Shown piece after piece: positions 43,053 through 53,684 of a DNA stretch of 64,000 bases. A program made the translations under genes and the position numbers. The stretch's first letter is position 1. Every line of letters begins with the position of its first letter. The DNA comes from Bacteroidota bacterium (GTDB taxonomy: Bacteria > Bacteroidota > Bacteroidia > Chitinophagales > Chitinophagaceae): positions 21,012 through 85,011 of the forward strand of contig JAHEFK010000004.1 in the NCBI GenBank assembly GCA_024640225.1, in the 5' to 3' direction. Below the pieces are notes generated by a model. The model searched no databases, was not told the DNA's origin, and was given only the letters and a program-made list of their open reading frames with translations.

Positions 43053-44807
43053 TTAATCTGGTCTATCCCCTTCCAAAAAAGTATTAATTGTTTGAATAGG
43101 TGATGGATTTAGCGGACCGTTTGAATTATTGGCAGCTACTGAGTAGCCGCTTAAAAAAGATTCATTGGTTGCTATACTATTATCCATAGTCATGTTTTTG
43201 CGCATATAGGCAGGAACATTTTCAATGTCGTCTACGTTATTATTTTTATTGAACCCATTGCTCATATTTCTTAGGCGCTCAACACGCTCTTCAAATGCAC
43301 GTTGTTGTTGCTCGAACAGACGTTTTTCTTCCATCTCGTGTTCTAATAAAAAATTACGCGCTGGTTCTGGTTGAGCAGTAGCAGATACCGTAGGTGTTTC
43401 CGCAACTACTAAGGTAATTTCCTCCGCATAGCTAGGTTGTACTGTTTTAGCAATATGTAAATGAGATGAAACATTTGATTGCACAGTAGCAATTGGTGTT
43501 TCTACAGGAGCCGTAGCTGATGTTGGTATACTTGAAACCGAAGCACTAGCTACTTCAACAACCGCTTGTGGTGCAGCAAAAAAACTAGTTGGCTCAGCAG
43601 GCGTTTCTGGTGCAGCAGGTGCAACAAAAACTGCAGGTTCCGCAACATAAGAAGCCGTTGGTGTTTCAAGATTTGTAGTTGGCGTAGTAGGCGCTACCAA
43701 GGTTGGCATCATAGTATTTGCTACTGGCGCTTCTACAACTATAGCTTTAGGGGCTTGTTCTTCGATATGAACAGCAGCTGAGGTATCTTCTAATGTTACT
43801 ACAAGTTTATTAGCTTCATTTTTCATTTCATCAATTTCTCCTTTATGCTTAAAACCAGTAGCAATAACAGTTACAGAAATTTTATCGCCCAAAGAAGCAT
43901 CTTGACCCATACCTAGGATAACTTCACAATCGTCACCCGCTTGTGCTTGAACATAGGCTTGGATAATGTCATTTTCATCCATCGTATGTTCAAATTCTCC
44001 AGGAGAAGAAAGGATATTCAATAGTATCCATTTAGCACCATGGATATTATCATCGTTCAATAATGGAGAATTCAATGCTTGTTCTACCGCTAATTGCGCT
44101 CTGTTTTCACCAGCTATTTGTGCACTACCTAAAATGGCTCTACCACCATTTCTCATTACCGTAGACACATCTGCAAAGTCGGTATTTATTTGACCTGTAG
44201 TGTTGATCACATCCGTGATACATTTTGCAGAAATAGCTAACACATCATCTGCTTTTGAAAAGGCTTGAGTAAATGGCAAATTACCAAATTGTTGACGCAA
44301 TTTATCATTAGATAGAATTAGCAAGGTATCTACATGCTCTCTCATTCTTTCAATGCCTTCTTCAGCTTGTTTTAATCTTTTTTTGCCTTCATAGGTAAAC
44401 GGTGTGGTAACAATACCTACAGTTAATATGCCTAAATCTCTACAGATTTTAGCTACAACCGGAGCGCCACCTGTTCCCGTTCCGCCACCCATACCTGCAG
44501 TGACAAACACCATTTTGGTATTTACTTTTAATAACTTTTCAATATCATCATAACTTTCTTCACATGCTTGTTTCCCAATTTCAGGATTTGCACCTGCTCC
44601 TAAACCTTGTGTTAGGTGTGGGCCTAACTGAACTTTATTGGCAATAGGACTTAATGCCAGTGATTGAGAATCGGTATTGCATACAATAAAATCTACGCCT
44701 TCTATGCCTAAGCTATGCATATAATTCACAGCATTGCATCCTCCTCCACCAACACCAATTACTTTGATGATAGATGATTGATTTTTTGGGATTTCGAAAT
44801 GTATCAT
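43053..44807 (-). CDS. ftsZ: Cell division protein FtsZ
   Basis: Tubulin-like GTPase that forms the division ring. GTP-binding features: [13 protein letters not shown] (18-30) and the tubulin signature GGGTGTG (108-114 region), then the T7 loop [11 protein letters not shown]. The globular core ends near residue 320. A long Ala/Pro/Thr/Val-rich linker (about 330-500) follows. A conserved C-terminal peptide VPAYMRKNM starts at 531 but is not terminal: another 45 residues follow, ending [10 protein letters not shown]. Bacteroidota FtsZ proteins commonly carry such a tail. 584 residues. Last gene of the cluster; 49-bp gap from ftsA and a terminator behind. Confidence 0.97.
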   Translation of the reverse strand: MIHFEIPKNQSSIIKVIGVGGGGCNAVNYMHSLGIEGVDFIVCNTDSQSLALSPIANKVQLGPHLTQGLGAGANPEIGKQACEESYDDIEKLLKVNTKMVFVTAGMGGGTGTGGAPVVAKICRDLGILTVGIVTTPFTYEGKKRLKQAEEGIERMREHVDTLLILSNDKLRQQFGNLPFTQAFSKADDVLAISAKCITDVINTTGQINTDFADVSTVMRNGGRAILGSAQIAGENRAQLAVEQALNSPLLNDDNIHGAKWILLNILSSPGEFEHTMDENDIIQAYVQAQAGDDCEVILGMGQDASLGDKISVTVIATGFKHKGEIDEMKNEANKLVVTLEDTSAAVHIEEQAPKAIVVEAPVANTMMPTLVAPTTPTTNLETPTASYVAEPAVFVAPAAPETPAEPTSFFAAPQAVVEVASASVSSIPTSATAPVETPIATVQSNVSSHLHIAKTVQPSYAEEITLVVAETPTVSATAQPEPARNFLLEHEMEEKRLFEQQQRAFEERVERLRNMSNGFNKNNNVDDIENVPAYMRKNMTMDNSIATNESFLSGYSVAANNSNGPLNPSPIQTINTFLEGDRPD

Positions 44808-44856
44808 TTTAAATTATTTTTTTGGGTTAGTGGGTTTGTGTTCTTTTTTTTATTTT

Positions 44857-46305
44857 TTACTTTAATTCTGCATCTTGAGCGTCGGTTTGCACCTCTTCAA
44901 AAAGTTCAATCAACTTATCCTTAAATTGGGTAAGTATATTTCTTCTTTTTGCACCAGTAGCATTTGTTTGCTTACTTGGCTCACTTTCTGATGTAGTATT
45001 TGTTGGGTTCATTACTACTGTAGTTGCGGTTTCAGTAGTATTGGTTGCGTCCGAAATTACATCATCTTGATTTTGTTTAATAATATTTTTCAAATAAGAA
45101 TTCCCCATATCGTTGATAACTTGTAGGGCACCGTTTTCCAAATCGTCAAATCCTCTTAAAACTAGACCTATACAAGTTGAGTACATAGGGTTCATAGCGG
45201 CGCTAGCAAAGCTACTATCGCCTCCAATATGCTCATTTGGATCGCCAATTCTAGAGCTTAAACCAGTTACAAAATCAGCTAATTGCGTCACATTTTTCAA
45301 TTGAGAACCACCACCAGTTATGATGATACCACCATGCAAACGCGTATCCATTCCAATTTGCTTAAGATGAAAATATACTTGCTCTAAAATCTCATGCATA
45401 CGTGCCTGAATAATCATCGAAAGGTTTTTTACCGAAACTTGCTTAGCTGGCATCCCTTTAATTCCAGGAATAGAAATATATGCATTATCTACAGCGCTAG
45501 AAGCTAATGCAGATCCATGAATCACTTTCATTGCCTCCGCTTGAGCTCTTAAAACACCCAAGCCCGTTCTGATATCATTAGTAACATTAACACCGGCATA
45601 TGGAATAACCGCAGTGTGTTTTAAAATTCCATCATAAAACACTGCTAAATCGGTAGTGCCACCACCAATGTCTACAATAGCTACACCCGCTTCTAAATCT
45701 TCATCGCTAATTACCGCAGCGGCACTTGCAAGAGGTTGTAGGATAATATCAATCATTTCCAACCCTGCTTTTTCGATACAACGCTTGATATTTTTTATTG
45801 CATTTTTGTCACCCGTAACGATATGGAAATTTGCACCAATTTTTACACCGTTCATACCCACCGGAGAAGATGTAGTTTGGATGTTATCCACAAAATACTC
45901 TTGTGGAATGATATCTACAATACGATCACCTGCAGGAATATAGGTTTTGTATTGATCTTTCAATAACATGTCAATATCCTGTTTGGTTATTTCACTATCC
46001 GTATTTAATCGAACGCGATCACCTCTAGTTTGTAAACTCTTGATATGCTGACCAGCAATACCAACATATACATTTTTAATTTCTAGGTTTGGATTTGACT
46101 TTTTACAATCTGCGATTGCATTTTGAATAGACTTTACACATTCGTCTATATTAACTACCACACCATGGTTAACACCTGCAGAATCGGCTCTACCAAAACC
46201 TACTATTTCAATTTTGCCAAATTCATTTTTAACACCGGCTATAGCTACTACTTTTGTTGTACCGATATCTAATCCTACGATGACTTCTTGTTTATTTTGT
46301 ATCAT
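44857..46305 (-). CDS. ftsA: Cell division protein FtsA
   Basis: Actin-like protein that anchors FtsZ to the membrane. Phosphate-1 motif VGLDIGTTKVVAIAG at the N-terminus, the SHS2-type 1C insertion after about residue 85, phosphate-2 VAIVDIGGGTTDLAV, and adenosine motif GGIIITGGGSQLKN. The C-terminus has a charged/Thr-rich linker and an amphipathic end (NILTQFKDKLIELFEEVQ) likely to be the membrane-targeting helix. 482 residues, slightly long. Starts 16 bp after ftsQ. Confidence 0.95.
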   Translation of the reverse strand: MIQNKQEVIVGLDIGTTKVVAIAGVKNEFGKIEIVGFGRADSAGVNHGVVVNIDECVKSIQNAIADCKKSNPNLEIKNVYVGIAGQHIKSLQTRGDRVRLNTDSEITKQDIDMLLKDQYKTYIPAGDRIVDIIPQEYFVDNIQTTSSPVGMNGVKIGANFHIVTGDKNAIKNIKRCIEKAGLEMIDIILQPLASAAAVISDEDLEAGVAIVDIGGGTTDLAVFYDGILKHTAVIPYAGVNVTNDIRTGLGVLRAQAEAMKVIHGSALASSAVDNAYISIPGIKGMPAKQVSVKNLSMIIQARMHEILEQVYFHLKQIGMDTRLHGGIIITGGGSQLKNVTQLADFVTGLSSRIGDPNEHIGGDSSFASAAMNPMYSTCIGLVLRGFDDLENGALQVINDMGNSYLKNIIKQNQDDVISDATNTTETATTVVMNPTNTTSESEPSKQTNATGAKRRNILTQFKDKLIELFEEVQTDAQDAELK

Positions 46306-46321
46306 TTGAGTTGTTTATTTA

Positions 46322-47407
46322 TTATTTAAGAATGTACTTGGGTTGCGAATTATTTTTTTGTTTTTTCTTTGGCTTCTGTGGCTTCTTGGGGACTTCCTTC
46401 TTCTTTACTTTATTCTTTATTTTCTGTGCTTGTATCTTTTTTTGTGCTTTTGGTGGTGGCTTATCTTTAACAATAGGAACTACATTTTTATTGGCATTTA
46501 ATGTAGGTACTACAATTGGCGCTTTAGCATTAATTTGTTTGGGGAAACTATCATTTATTGATTGATTGCCAATAATGCTCTTCACCCAATCAATATTCTC
46601 ATTCTTATTGACATCTTTTATTTCTGGCAAACTCAATTTTGGTTTAGCAACAAGTTGTCCATCAAAACGAGCATCTATAGTAGTATAAAGATTCCAACCA
46701 ATTTTTTTAAGTAGTTTTCTGTAAAATAGAAATACATTATCTAATTTATTTTGCAAATTATTGGTATCCCCTAAAATGATTAATTGTTTTCCTAAGGCTG
46801 TCAATAGGGCGAAATCGTTGGTATCTCGCACTACTATCATTTGGGTTTGTGCGTTCCAGAATGTATCCGCTTCAATATAATTGGCAATAAAAGCAATTGA
46901 TTTAAACGTGTTTAATTTAGCAGTATAATTATTGCTAGGAACGTTAGCAACGGCCATTAAAACTGGCGTATACGATTCGGATAATGGAATAGGATGTAAG
47001 GAACGGTCTAAATAATAAGATGCCCCATTTTGTTCAAATACTCTTATGAACGGTATTTTTTGTGCTACCTCTATTTGAAGATTATTATTCACATCTATAA
47101 ATGCTTCTGCATTTTGTATCCAAGAATTTTTATTCAAAAAGCCCTCTACTTTAGAAATCGTTGTTCCGTTTACAGATTGACTTACAATTTCATCACCAAA
47201 TTGAGCATGTAAAATGCGTTGAATATATGCAGCGTTTAAAAAATTTGCAGCTGCTGGATTAGTAATGCTAATTTTTACAGCCTGTATTGTTTTTTTGTGT
47301 TGCCATTTAAAACCATACAACAATACCCATATACTTGTAGCCAATACAAGTACTGTAAGCAATATTATTGCCCATTTACGTATCGTATTTTTAGTTTCTT
47401 GCTGCAT
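46322..47407 (-). CDS. ftsQ: Cell division protein FtsQ/DivIB
   Basis: Bitopic divisome protein. One membrane helix near the N-terminus (WAIILLTVLVLATSIWVLL), then a POTRA-like domain (KISITNPAAANFLNAAYIQ, VEGFLNKNSWIQNAEAFI) and the FtsQ beta domain (RVFEQNGASYYLDRSLHPI, with 'TTIDARFDGQLVAKP'). Position in the cluster settles the call, as FtsQ sequence is poorly conserved. The C-terminus (about the last 45 residues) is a Lys/Pro/Gln-rich tail, odd for this family and probably periplasmic. 361 residues; adjacent to the murC stop. Confidence 0.85.
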   Translation of the reverse strand: MQQETKNTIRKWAIILLTVLVLATSIWVLLYGFKWQHKKTIQAVKISITNPAAANFLNAAYIQRILHAQFGDEIVSQSVNGTTISKVEGFLNKNSWIQNAEAFIDVNNNLQIEVAQKIPFIRVFEQNGASYYLDRSLHPIPLSESYTPVLMAVANVPSNNYTAKLNTFKSIAFIANYIEADTFWNAQTQMIVVRDTNDFALLTALGKQLIILGDTNNLQNKLDNVFLFYRKLLKKIGWNLYTTIDARFDGQLVAKPKLSLPEIKDVNKNENIDWVKSIIGNQSINDSFPKQINAKAPIVVPTLNANKNVVPIVKDKPPPKAQKKIQAQKIKNKVKKKEVPKKPQKPKKKQKNNSQPKYILK

Positions 47408-48769
47408 TTATTTACTTTCTAAAATTGTTTTAATAGGTTGTATCAATTGATCGATGTCTCCAGCACCGGCAGTAATCAATAATTCTATTGCATGATCTTG
47501 TATATATCGCAAAGTCGCTTCTTTGCTTAATACTGCACCTTTTTTCACCTTCATTGCCGATAAAATAAGCTCAGATGTAACTCCTTCCATAGGCAATTCT
47601 CGTGCAGGATAAATAGGCAAAATAATTAATTCATCTGCCAAAGAAAGGCTTGCAGCAAATCCATCTACTAAGTCTTTTGTTCTTGAAAATAAGTGCGGTT
47701 GAAAAACAACTAAACACTTTTTATTAGGATACAAATTTTTGGCACTTTTAATGAGTGTTTCCAATTCAGCAGGATGGTGTGCATAATCATCTATATAAAT
47801 TGAATCAGTAGCCTTAACAATATATTCGAACCTTCTTTTGATACCTTTAAAATTTGCAAAACAAGCTTTTGCTTTTTCTAAATCCAAATTCATGGTATAG
47901 CAAACGGTAAACGCTGCCAATGCATTTTCAATATTATGTAGACCTCCAATTTGCATGACTACATCTTGCAACTGAAACCATTTAGAGGAAATATTAAAGC
48001 GGTAAGAACCGTTTTCAATTTTTAGATCACTTGCGTAAACATCTGCTTTGGTATCGTTTAAACTGTACGTTATTATACGATCTGCAATAAGATCGCCAGC
48101 TCGTTTTAAACCATACTTCGCAATTAATGTACCGCCTTTTTTTATTTTAGAGGTATACGCTATAAACGCCTCTTCCATACTTTCCGCTGTACCATAAATG
48201 TCCAAATGATCAGCATCCATAGAAGAAAGAACTGCAATAGAAGGATTTAATTTCAAAAAACTACGATCATATTCATCTGCTTCAATAACAGCATTTGGCG
48301 CATCAGAACTCCAATAATTTGTATTGTAATTAACGGATATACCACCCAAAAATGCATTGGCTCCAACCCCTATCTCTCTAAGCAAAAATGCACACATCGT
48401 AGAGATGGTCGTTTTACCATGTGTACCGGCTACCGTTACAGAGAATAAAGACGATGAAATCGCTTCTAGTAAATCACTTCTTTTATAAAGAGTATACCCA
48501 TTATCCTTATACCAGTTTAGCTCTTTATGATCCTTAGGTATAGCAGGCGTATAGACCACTAAATCAATTTCTTTTTGAAGTAACTCAAGGGCATCTTCAT
48601 AGTGAATAGCCATACCCTCCTGCTCTAATTGATTTGTTAAGCTAGTTCTTGTTTTATCATAGCCAAATACCTTAACCCCTTTTTGATTAAAGTATCTTGC
48701 TAAAGCACTCATGCCTATACCGCCGATGCCAATAAAATAAATATTTTTAATTGAATTTATGGCTATCAT
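47408..48769 (-). CDS. murC: UDP-N-acetylmuramate--L-alanine ligase
   Basis: Adds L-Ala to UDP-MurNAc, first amino-acid ligation in wall-precursor synthesis, ATP-dependent. Features: N-terminal IGIGGIGMSALARYFN (UDP-binding), ATP loop VAGTHGKTTISTMCA, the magnesium/ATP segment near AVIEADEYDRSF and SSMDADHLDIYG, and IYIDDYAHHPAELE. 453 residues, normal. The start overlaps the murG stop by 4 bp (ATGA) and the stop abuts the ftsQ start. Confidence 0.97.
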   Translation of the reverse strand: MIAINSIKNIYFIGIGGIGMSALARYFNQKGVKVFGYDKTRTSLTNQLEQEGMAIHYEDALELLQKEIDLVVYTPAIPKDHKELNWYKDNGYTLYKRSDLLEAISSSLFSVTVAGTHGKTTISTMCAFLLREIGVGANAFLGGISVNYNTNYWSSDAPNAVIEADEYDRSFLKLNPSIAVLSSMDADHLDIYGTAESMEEAFIAYTSKIKKGGTLIAKYGLKRAGDLIADRIITYSLNDTKADVYASDLKIENGSYRFNISSKWFQLQDVVMQIGGLHNIENALAAFTVCYTMNLDLEKAKACFANFKGIKRRFEYIVKATDSIYIDDYAHHPAELETLIKSAKNLYPNKKCLVVFQPHLFSRTKDLVDGFAASLSLADELIILPIYPARELPMEGVTSELILSAMKVKKGAVLSKEATLRYIQDHAIELLITAGAGDIDQLIQPIKTILESK

Positions 48770-49863
48770 GATGCTATAGCAATTATATGGTTAGCAATAA
48801 GTTCGTCGGCATTGGTAATCGCTATTTTATTTAACTGATGTGCATATTGATTACAAATAGCTTCATCTTGAAGTAGCGAAGCTAGCTTAGGTAATAAATC
48901 TGTAGCAATATCTTTATCTAACACCATACTTGCCGCATGTCTGTTTACCAAAGACAATGCATTTGCTTTTTGATGATCTTCCGCAGCAAATGGATAAGGC
49001 ACAAAAATGACTGGCTTTGCCACTATGGATAATTCTGAAATAGCTAAAGCGCCGGCTCTAGATATAATGATATCAGCCGCTGCGTAGGCATAATTCATTT
49101 CTTTAATAAAATCATGCACCACTACTCTATCGGTAAAAGAACTTGCTTCTTTTTTTGCTTGTTCATAAAAAGCAGTTCCTGTTTGCCAAATTAATTGCAC
49201 TGGCTGTTGCATTAATTCAGACAAACTGTTGGCTATTGTTTTATTAATACTGTTTGCACCTAAACTACCGCCAACTACAAGCACTGTTTTATATTGATGC
49301 GCTAATCCGAAAAATTCATTTCCTTGATATTTGGAAATCGCATTTGTTGCAATTTCTGATCTTACCGGATTGCCTGTCAATACAACAGAACGATTTGGGA
49401 AAAAGTGTTCCATATTTGGATATGCTGTACAAATCATCTTAGCTTTTTTAGCCAAGAATTGGTTCGATTTACCAGCAAAAGAATTTTGCTCTTGAATAAG
49501 CGTAGGAATATGCATAAGCTGTGCCATAAATAAAACAGGGAAACTTGCATAACCTCCAACGCCAACAACAACATCTGGCTGAAAAGTTTTTATAATTTTT
49601 CTAGCCTCCCAAAATGCTTTAATGAGCTTAAAAGGCAAACTGATATTCCTTAATAAATGAGCTCTATTAAATCCGACAATATCTAAACCAATAATTTTAA
49701 ATCCTGCTTGAGGAACTTTTTCCATTTCCATTTTATGCTTAGCACCAACATATAATAATTCATGTGCTTGATTATTTTTTTTCAAGGCATGGCCAATAGC
49801 AAGCGCTGGGAATATATGTCCCCCAGTACCTCCACCAGCGATTATTATTTTTAATGCAGCCAT
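48766..49863 (-). CDS. murG: UDP-N-acetylglucosamine--lipid I transferase
   Basis: Membrane-peripheral glycosyltransferase making lipid II on the cytoplasmic face. Glycine-rich loops GGGTGGHIFPALAIG (near the N-terminus) and VVGGSLGANSINK (acceptor side), and the UDP-GlcNAc-binding HDFIKEMNYAYAAADIIISRAGALAISEL and VPYPFAAEDHQKANA. 365 residues. Shares one base with the ftsW stop upstream. Confidence 0.96.
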   Translation of the reverse strand: MAALKIIIAGGGTGGHIFPALAIGHALKKNNQAHELLYVGAKHKMEMEKVPQAGFKIIGLDIVGFNRAHLLRNISLPFKLIKAFWEARKIIKTFQPDVVVGVGGYASFPVLFMAQLMHIPTLIQEQNSFAGKSNQFLAKKAKMICTAYPNMEHFFPNRSVVLTGNPVRSEIATNAISKYQGNEFFGLAHQYKTVLVVGGSLGANSINKTIANSLSELMQQPVQLIWQTGTAFYEQAKKEASSFTDRVVVHDFIKEMNYAYAAADIIISRAGALAISELSIVAKPVIFVPYPFAAEDHQKANALSLVNRHAASMVLDKDIATDLLPKLASLLQDEAICNQYAHQLNKIAITNADELIANHIIAIAS

Positions 49864-51050
49864 TAGTTAGTTGCTTTATTTAATTCTGAAATTTTATGTT
49901 CCGTACCCTCTGTTTCTCCCACATTGCTACTCACACTTAAAATAATACCAATAGCAATACTCGTAAACCAAATTGACGACCCACCCATACTTACCATTGG
50001 CAGTGTAAGACCTGTAACAGGCAATAAACTAGTATTTACACCCATATTTAACATAGCCTGAAATACTAATGTTATACTCAACCCCACCGCTAAAAATGCA
50101 CCATAAGCATACGGACATCTTTGAAATATTCTGATACATCTCCATAAAAAGAGCATGTATATAAACATCAACACGGCACCGCCCAACAAACCATATTCTT
50201 CAATAATGATTGCATAAATAAAATCGGAATATGGGTGCGGTAAAAAATTACGTTGCATACTTTTACCTGGACCTAAGCCATTCAAGCCACCATTGGCAAT
50301 GGCAATTTTTGCTTGTGTAGCCTGAAATTCATCTTCTTTATCATCATCTGATGCAGCCACTTTTTTTTCTGCACTTACATACGTTAAAATTCTATTTTTC
50401 CAAGTAGCTGCACGCGGACCGATATTAAATAGAATCATTAATCCTATAAGCGCTATCCCAGATACTGCTAGAATTAAAATATGTTTTACGTTTACTCTAC
50501 CTATATAAAATAAAATACAACAAGTAAAACCTAACATTAAGGCTGTAGATAAATTAGCAGGCAAAATCAATACACAAATAACTATTACGGGAAACACCAC
50601 GGGAATAAAACCTTTATAAAAATCTTTAATTACCTCTTGCTTTAAACTCAAAACTTTAGCTAGATAAACAAACAATGCAAGCTTTGCAAAATCTGATGAT
50701 TGAAAGGTTATATTCACCACCGGCAAAGACACCCAACGGCTACCATGGTTTAATTTAGTACCATAAATTAACGTATAAATTAACAATAAAATAGCAATGT
50801 ATAAGGCCAATCGCGACCAACTAATGAAACGGGTATAATTTATCTTATGTGTAAAATAAATAGTAGCTAAGCCTACAAACATATAGCATAAATGTTTAAA
50901 CAAATAAAATGTTGTATTCTTCTCCATCTTATAAGCTAATGAACAAGTAGCACTATAAACAGCTAACAAACTGATTAGTGCAAGAATTAACACCAAAGCC
51001 CAAATCACTTTGTCGCCTCTTAATTTTGGTATTGCCTTGTTTATATTCAT
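49863..51050 (-). CDS. ftsW: Peptidoglycan polymerase FtsW (SEDS family)
   Basis: Integral-membrane glycosyltransferase that polymerises lipid II at the septum with FtsI. About ten membrane helices; SEDS hallmarks are PVVNITFQSSDFAKLALFVYLA, GGLNGLGPGKSMQRNFLPHPYSDFIYAIIIEEYG and LPVTGLTLPMVSMGGSS. 395 residues, full length. An insertion of charged residues (EKKVAASDDDKEDEFQ) lies in the loop before the 'QATQAKIAIANGG' segment. Located between murD (2 bp) and murG (1-bp overlap), as in other dcw clusters. Confidence 0.95.
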   Translation of the reverse strand: MNINKAIPKLRGDKVIWALVLILALISLLAVYSATCSLAYKMEKNTTFYLFKHLCYMFVGLATIYFTHKINYTRFISWSRLALYIAILLLIYTLIYGTKLNHGSRWVSLPVVNITFQSSDFAKLALFVYLAKVLSLKQEVIKDFYKGFIPVVFPVIVICVLILPANLSTALMLGFTCCILFYIGRVNVKHILILAVSGIALIGLMILFNIGPRAATWKNRILTYVSAEKKVAASDDDKEDEFQATQAKIAIANGGLNGLGPGKSMQRNFLPHPYSDFIYAIIIEEYGLLGGAVLMFIYMLFLWRCIRIFQRCPYAYGAFLAVGLSITLVFQAMLNMGVNTSLLPVTGLTLPMVSMGGSSIWFTSIAIGIILSVSSNVGETEGTEHKISELNKATN

Positions 51051-51052
51051 AC

Positions 51053-52408
51053 TTATAGTGCTTTTACGGCATTTTTAAATTGTTCACCACGATCTTCAAA
51101 ATTTTTAAACAAATCGAAACTTGCACAAGCAGGAGATAATAAAACAGCATCTCCTTTCTCTGTGATTTCATAAGCTATTTTCACAGCTTCCGTTGCACTT
51201 GATGCATCATAAATTGCCGGCACAATACCTTCAAATGATTGATGTAAAATAGTATTGTCAACACCCAAGCAAATGATAGCCTTCACTTTTTCTTCCACTA
51301 AATATGCAATTTCATTATAATCATTCCCCTTATCTACTCCACCAAGGATTAGAACGGTTGGTTTATTCATACTTTCTAATGCAAACCAAACAGCATTTAC
51401 ATTAGTCGCCTTGCTATCATTGATATATTCTACACCCTTAATGGTTGCAACCTTTTCTAAGCGATGCGACAAGCCATTAAAACTGGTTAAACTCTCTCTA
51501 ATTTTTTCTTTTCTTATACCAGCTACCTTTGCAGAAATTCCTGCAGCCATACTATTGTATTGATTGTGTTTCCCTCTTAATGACAATTCATTTATTGACA
51601 ATTCAAACGGATCTTGATTTACATTAATTGTCATTTGCTCCCCTTTTATCATAGCTCCTTCTTGGTTATTAGTTGTGTTATTCATTGTAAAAAATAATTG
51701 CTTTGCTTTAGTTGTGTGGTTTAGTAAGTAATTGTTTATAGCAGCATCATCTTGATTAATCACAAAACAATCTGTATCAATTTGGTTTTCGGTTATTTTA
51801 AATTTAGCTTGTACATAATTCTCAAATTGGTAATCATAACGATCTAAATGGTCTGGAGTAATGTTCAACAATACAGCAATATTGGGTCTAAATGTTTTGA
51901 TATCATCTAATTGAAAGCTACTCACTTCCATAACATACCATTCGCAAGGGTTTTCAGCTATTTGCTTTGCAAAACTGATTCCTATATTTCCAACAAGAGC
52001 AACATTCATGCCTGCTCTTACCAACATATCATATATCCAAGAAGTAGCCGTACTCTTTCCATTTGATCCTGTAATAGCTATTATTTTACTATCACCTTTG
52101 TATCTAAATCCAAACTCAATCTCACTAATTAATTCTATTCCGTGTTTGCGTATAATTTTAACCGCTTCATTTTTCTCACTAATTCCTGGGCTTTTAATAA
52201 TCGTACTAGCTTCAATGATCTTAGCAATTGTATGTCCACCCTCTTCAAATTCAATAGCTTGCTCTGATAGTATTTTCTTAAATTGATCTTTTATCACACC
52301 ACCATCTGATACGAATACACTAAAGCCAAGCTTCTTAGCAAGCAAAGCTGCGCCAACACCACTTTCGGCAGCACCTAAAACAACAATATGTGTAAATTCA
52401 GCTGACAT
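51053..52408 (-). CDS. murD: UDP-N-acetylmuramoylalanine--D-glutamate ligase
   Basis: Adds D-Glu to UDP-MurNAc-L-Ala. ATP loop ITGSNGKSTATSW, the magnesium-site region NITPDHLDRYDYQFENY and GLSHRLEKVATIKGVEYINDSKATN are family hallmarks; the C-terminal domain ends with AVLLSPACASFDLFKNFEDRG. 451 residues. The N-terminus VVLGAAESGVGAALLAKKLG is the UDP-binding domain. It is 3 bp downstream of mraY in the cluster. Confidence 0.96.
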   Translation of the reverse strand: MSAEFTHIVVLGAAESGVGAALLAKKLGFSVFVSDGGVIKDQFKKILSEQAIEFEEGGHTIAKIIEASTIIKSPGISEKNEAVKIIRKHGIELISEIEFGFRYKGDSKIIAITGSNGKSTATSWIYDMLVRAGMNVALVGNIGISFAKQIAENPCEWYVMEVSSFQLDDIKTFRPNIAVLLNITPDHLDRYDYQFENYVQAKFKITENQIDTDCFVINQDDAAINNYLLNHTTKAKQLFFTMNNTTNNQEGAMIKGEQMTINVNQDPFELSINELSLRGKHNQYNSMAAGISAKVAGIRKEKIRESLTSFNGLSHRLEKVATIKGVEYINDSKATNVNAVWFALESMNKPTVLILGGVDKGNDYNEIAYLVEEKVKAIICLGVDNTILHQSFEGIVPAIYDASSATEAVKIAYEITEKGDAVLLSPACASFDLFKNFEDRGEQFKNAVKAL

Positions 52409-52411
52409 CTT

Positions 52412-53680
52412 TTATCGAATCTTCAAGGTTACAATACTTAAAATAGAAAGCATGATGGCTATAATCCAAAAACGAGTTACAATTTTACTTTCATGATAAC
52501 CCAATTTTTGATAATGGTGATGCAAAGGCGACATTAAAAAAATACGCTTCCCTTCTCCATATTTCTTTTTTGTTTTTTTGAAATACCATACCTGCAACAT
52601 CACAGACAAATTTTCTACCAAGAAAATACCGCAGATAATTGGTATCAATAATTCTTTACGAACAATAATAGCTAATGATGCTATGATGCCGCCTAAAGCT
52701 AAACTACCTGTATCGCCCATAAACACTTGCGCAGGATATGCATTGTACCATAAAAAACCAATACACGCTCCAACAAACGCTCCAACAAAAATGGACAACT
52801 CGCCCAAGTTTGGAATATGCATAATATTGAGATAACTAGCGAATACATAGTTGCCAGAGACATACGCAAATACGCCTAAACAAATACCTGCTACCGCAGA
52901 GACGCCTGTTGCCAAACCATCGATCCCATCAGTTATGTTTGCACCATTAGAAACGGCAACGATAATGAAGGTTACAAACAATATATAAATCAGCATCGTA
53001 GCTACGGACTGATAAGATCCGAAAACACTTGCAATTGCGGCATAGCTTAACTCATGTGTTTTTACAAATGGAATGGTAGTGGTAGCTGCTTTTACTCTAA
53101 CATAGGTATGTACTTTATTGTTTTCATCTACGCGCTGATACGGTGTAGACATTATTTTTTCTGTAGGGTTTGCGACTAGCTGTTTGCCAGGAGTTACTTC
53201 TCTAGTCGTAATTACATTCTGATTGTAATACATAGTAATACCAATAATAGCACCCAATCCAATTTGTCCTAAAATTTTAAATCTTCCTGCTAATCCTTCT
53301 TTATTTTTCTTAAACACTTTGATATAGTCATCAATAAAACCAACTACTCCACACCAAATAGTAGAAACGACCATTAAAATAATATACACATTAGTAATAC
53401 GCGCAAATAATAAGGTTGGTATTAAAATTGCTCCAATTATAATTAAGCCCCCCATGGTAGGTGTGCCTTTTTTTTGTTGTTCTCCTTCCAATCCTAATTC
53501 TCTTACCGTTTCGCCAATTTGTTTTTTCTGTAAGAATTTAATTAGTCGTTTACCAAATAACATGGATATGACTAAGGATAAGATTACAGCTAGAGAAGCT
53601 CTGAAGGTGATGTAATAAAACACCCCAGTGCCCGTAAGGTTAAAATGTTCTCTTAAGTAAGTAAATAAATAGTATAACAT
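52412..53680 (-). CDS. mraY: Phospho-N-acetylmuramoyl-pentapeptide-transferase
   Basis: Makes lipid I by moving the phospho-MurNAc-pentapeptide to undecaprenyl phosphate. Polytopic. Active-site Asp117-Asp118 (GFIDDYIKV), Asp251 region (NITDGIDGL), PTMGGLIII (74-82) and the late HHHYQKLG histidine cluster are present. At 422 residues it is longer than the usual 360; the extra material is a hydrophilic insertion at about 155-208 between membrane helices. Such an insertion is common in Bacteroidota MraY. Confidence 0.96.
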   Translation of the reverse strand: MLYYLFTYLREHFNLTGTGVFYYITFRASLAVILSLVISMLFGKRLIKFLQKKQIGETVRELGLEGEQQKKGTPTMGGLIIIGAILIPTLLFARITNVYIILMVVSTIWCGVVGFIDDYIKVFKKNKEGLAGRFKILGQIGLGAIIGITMYYNQNVITTREVTPGKQLVANPTEKIMSTPYQRVDENNKVHTYVRVKAATTTIPFVKTHELSYAAIASVFGSYQSVATMLIYILFVTFIIVAVSNGANITDGIDGLATGVSAVAGICLGVFAYVSGNYVFASYLNIMHIPNLGELSIFVGAFVGACIGFLWYNAYPAQVFMGDTGSLALGGIIASLAIIVRKELLIPIICGIFLVENLSVMLQVWYFKKTKKKYGEGKRIFLMSPLHHHYQKLGYHESKIVTRFWIIAIMLSILSIVTLKIR

Positions 53681-53684
53681 AGTT

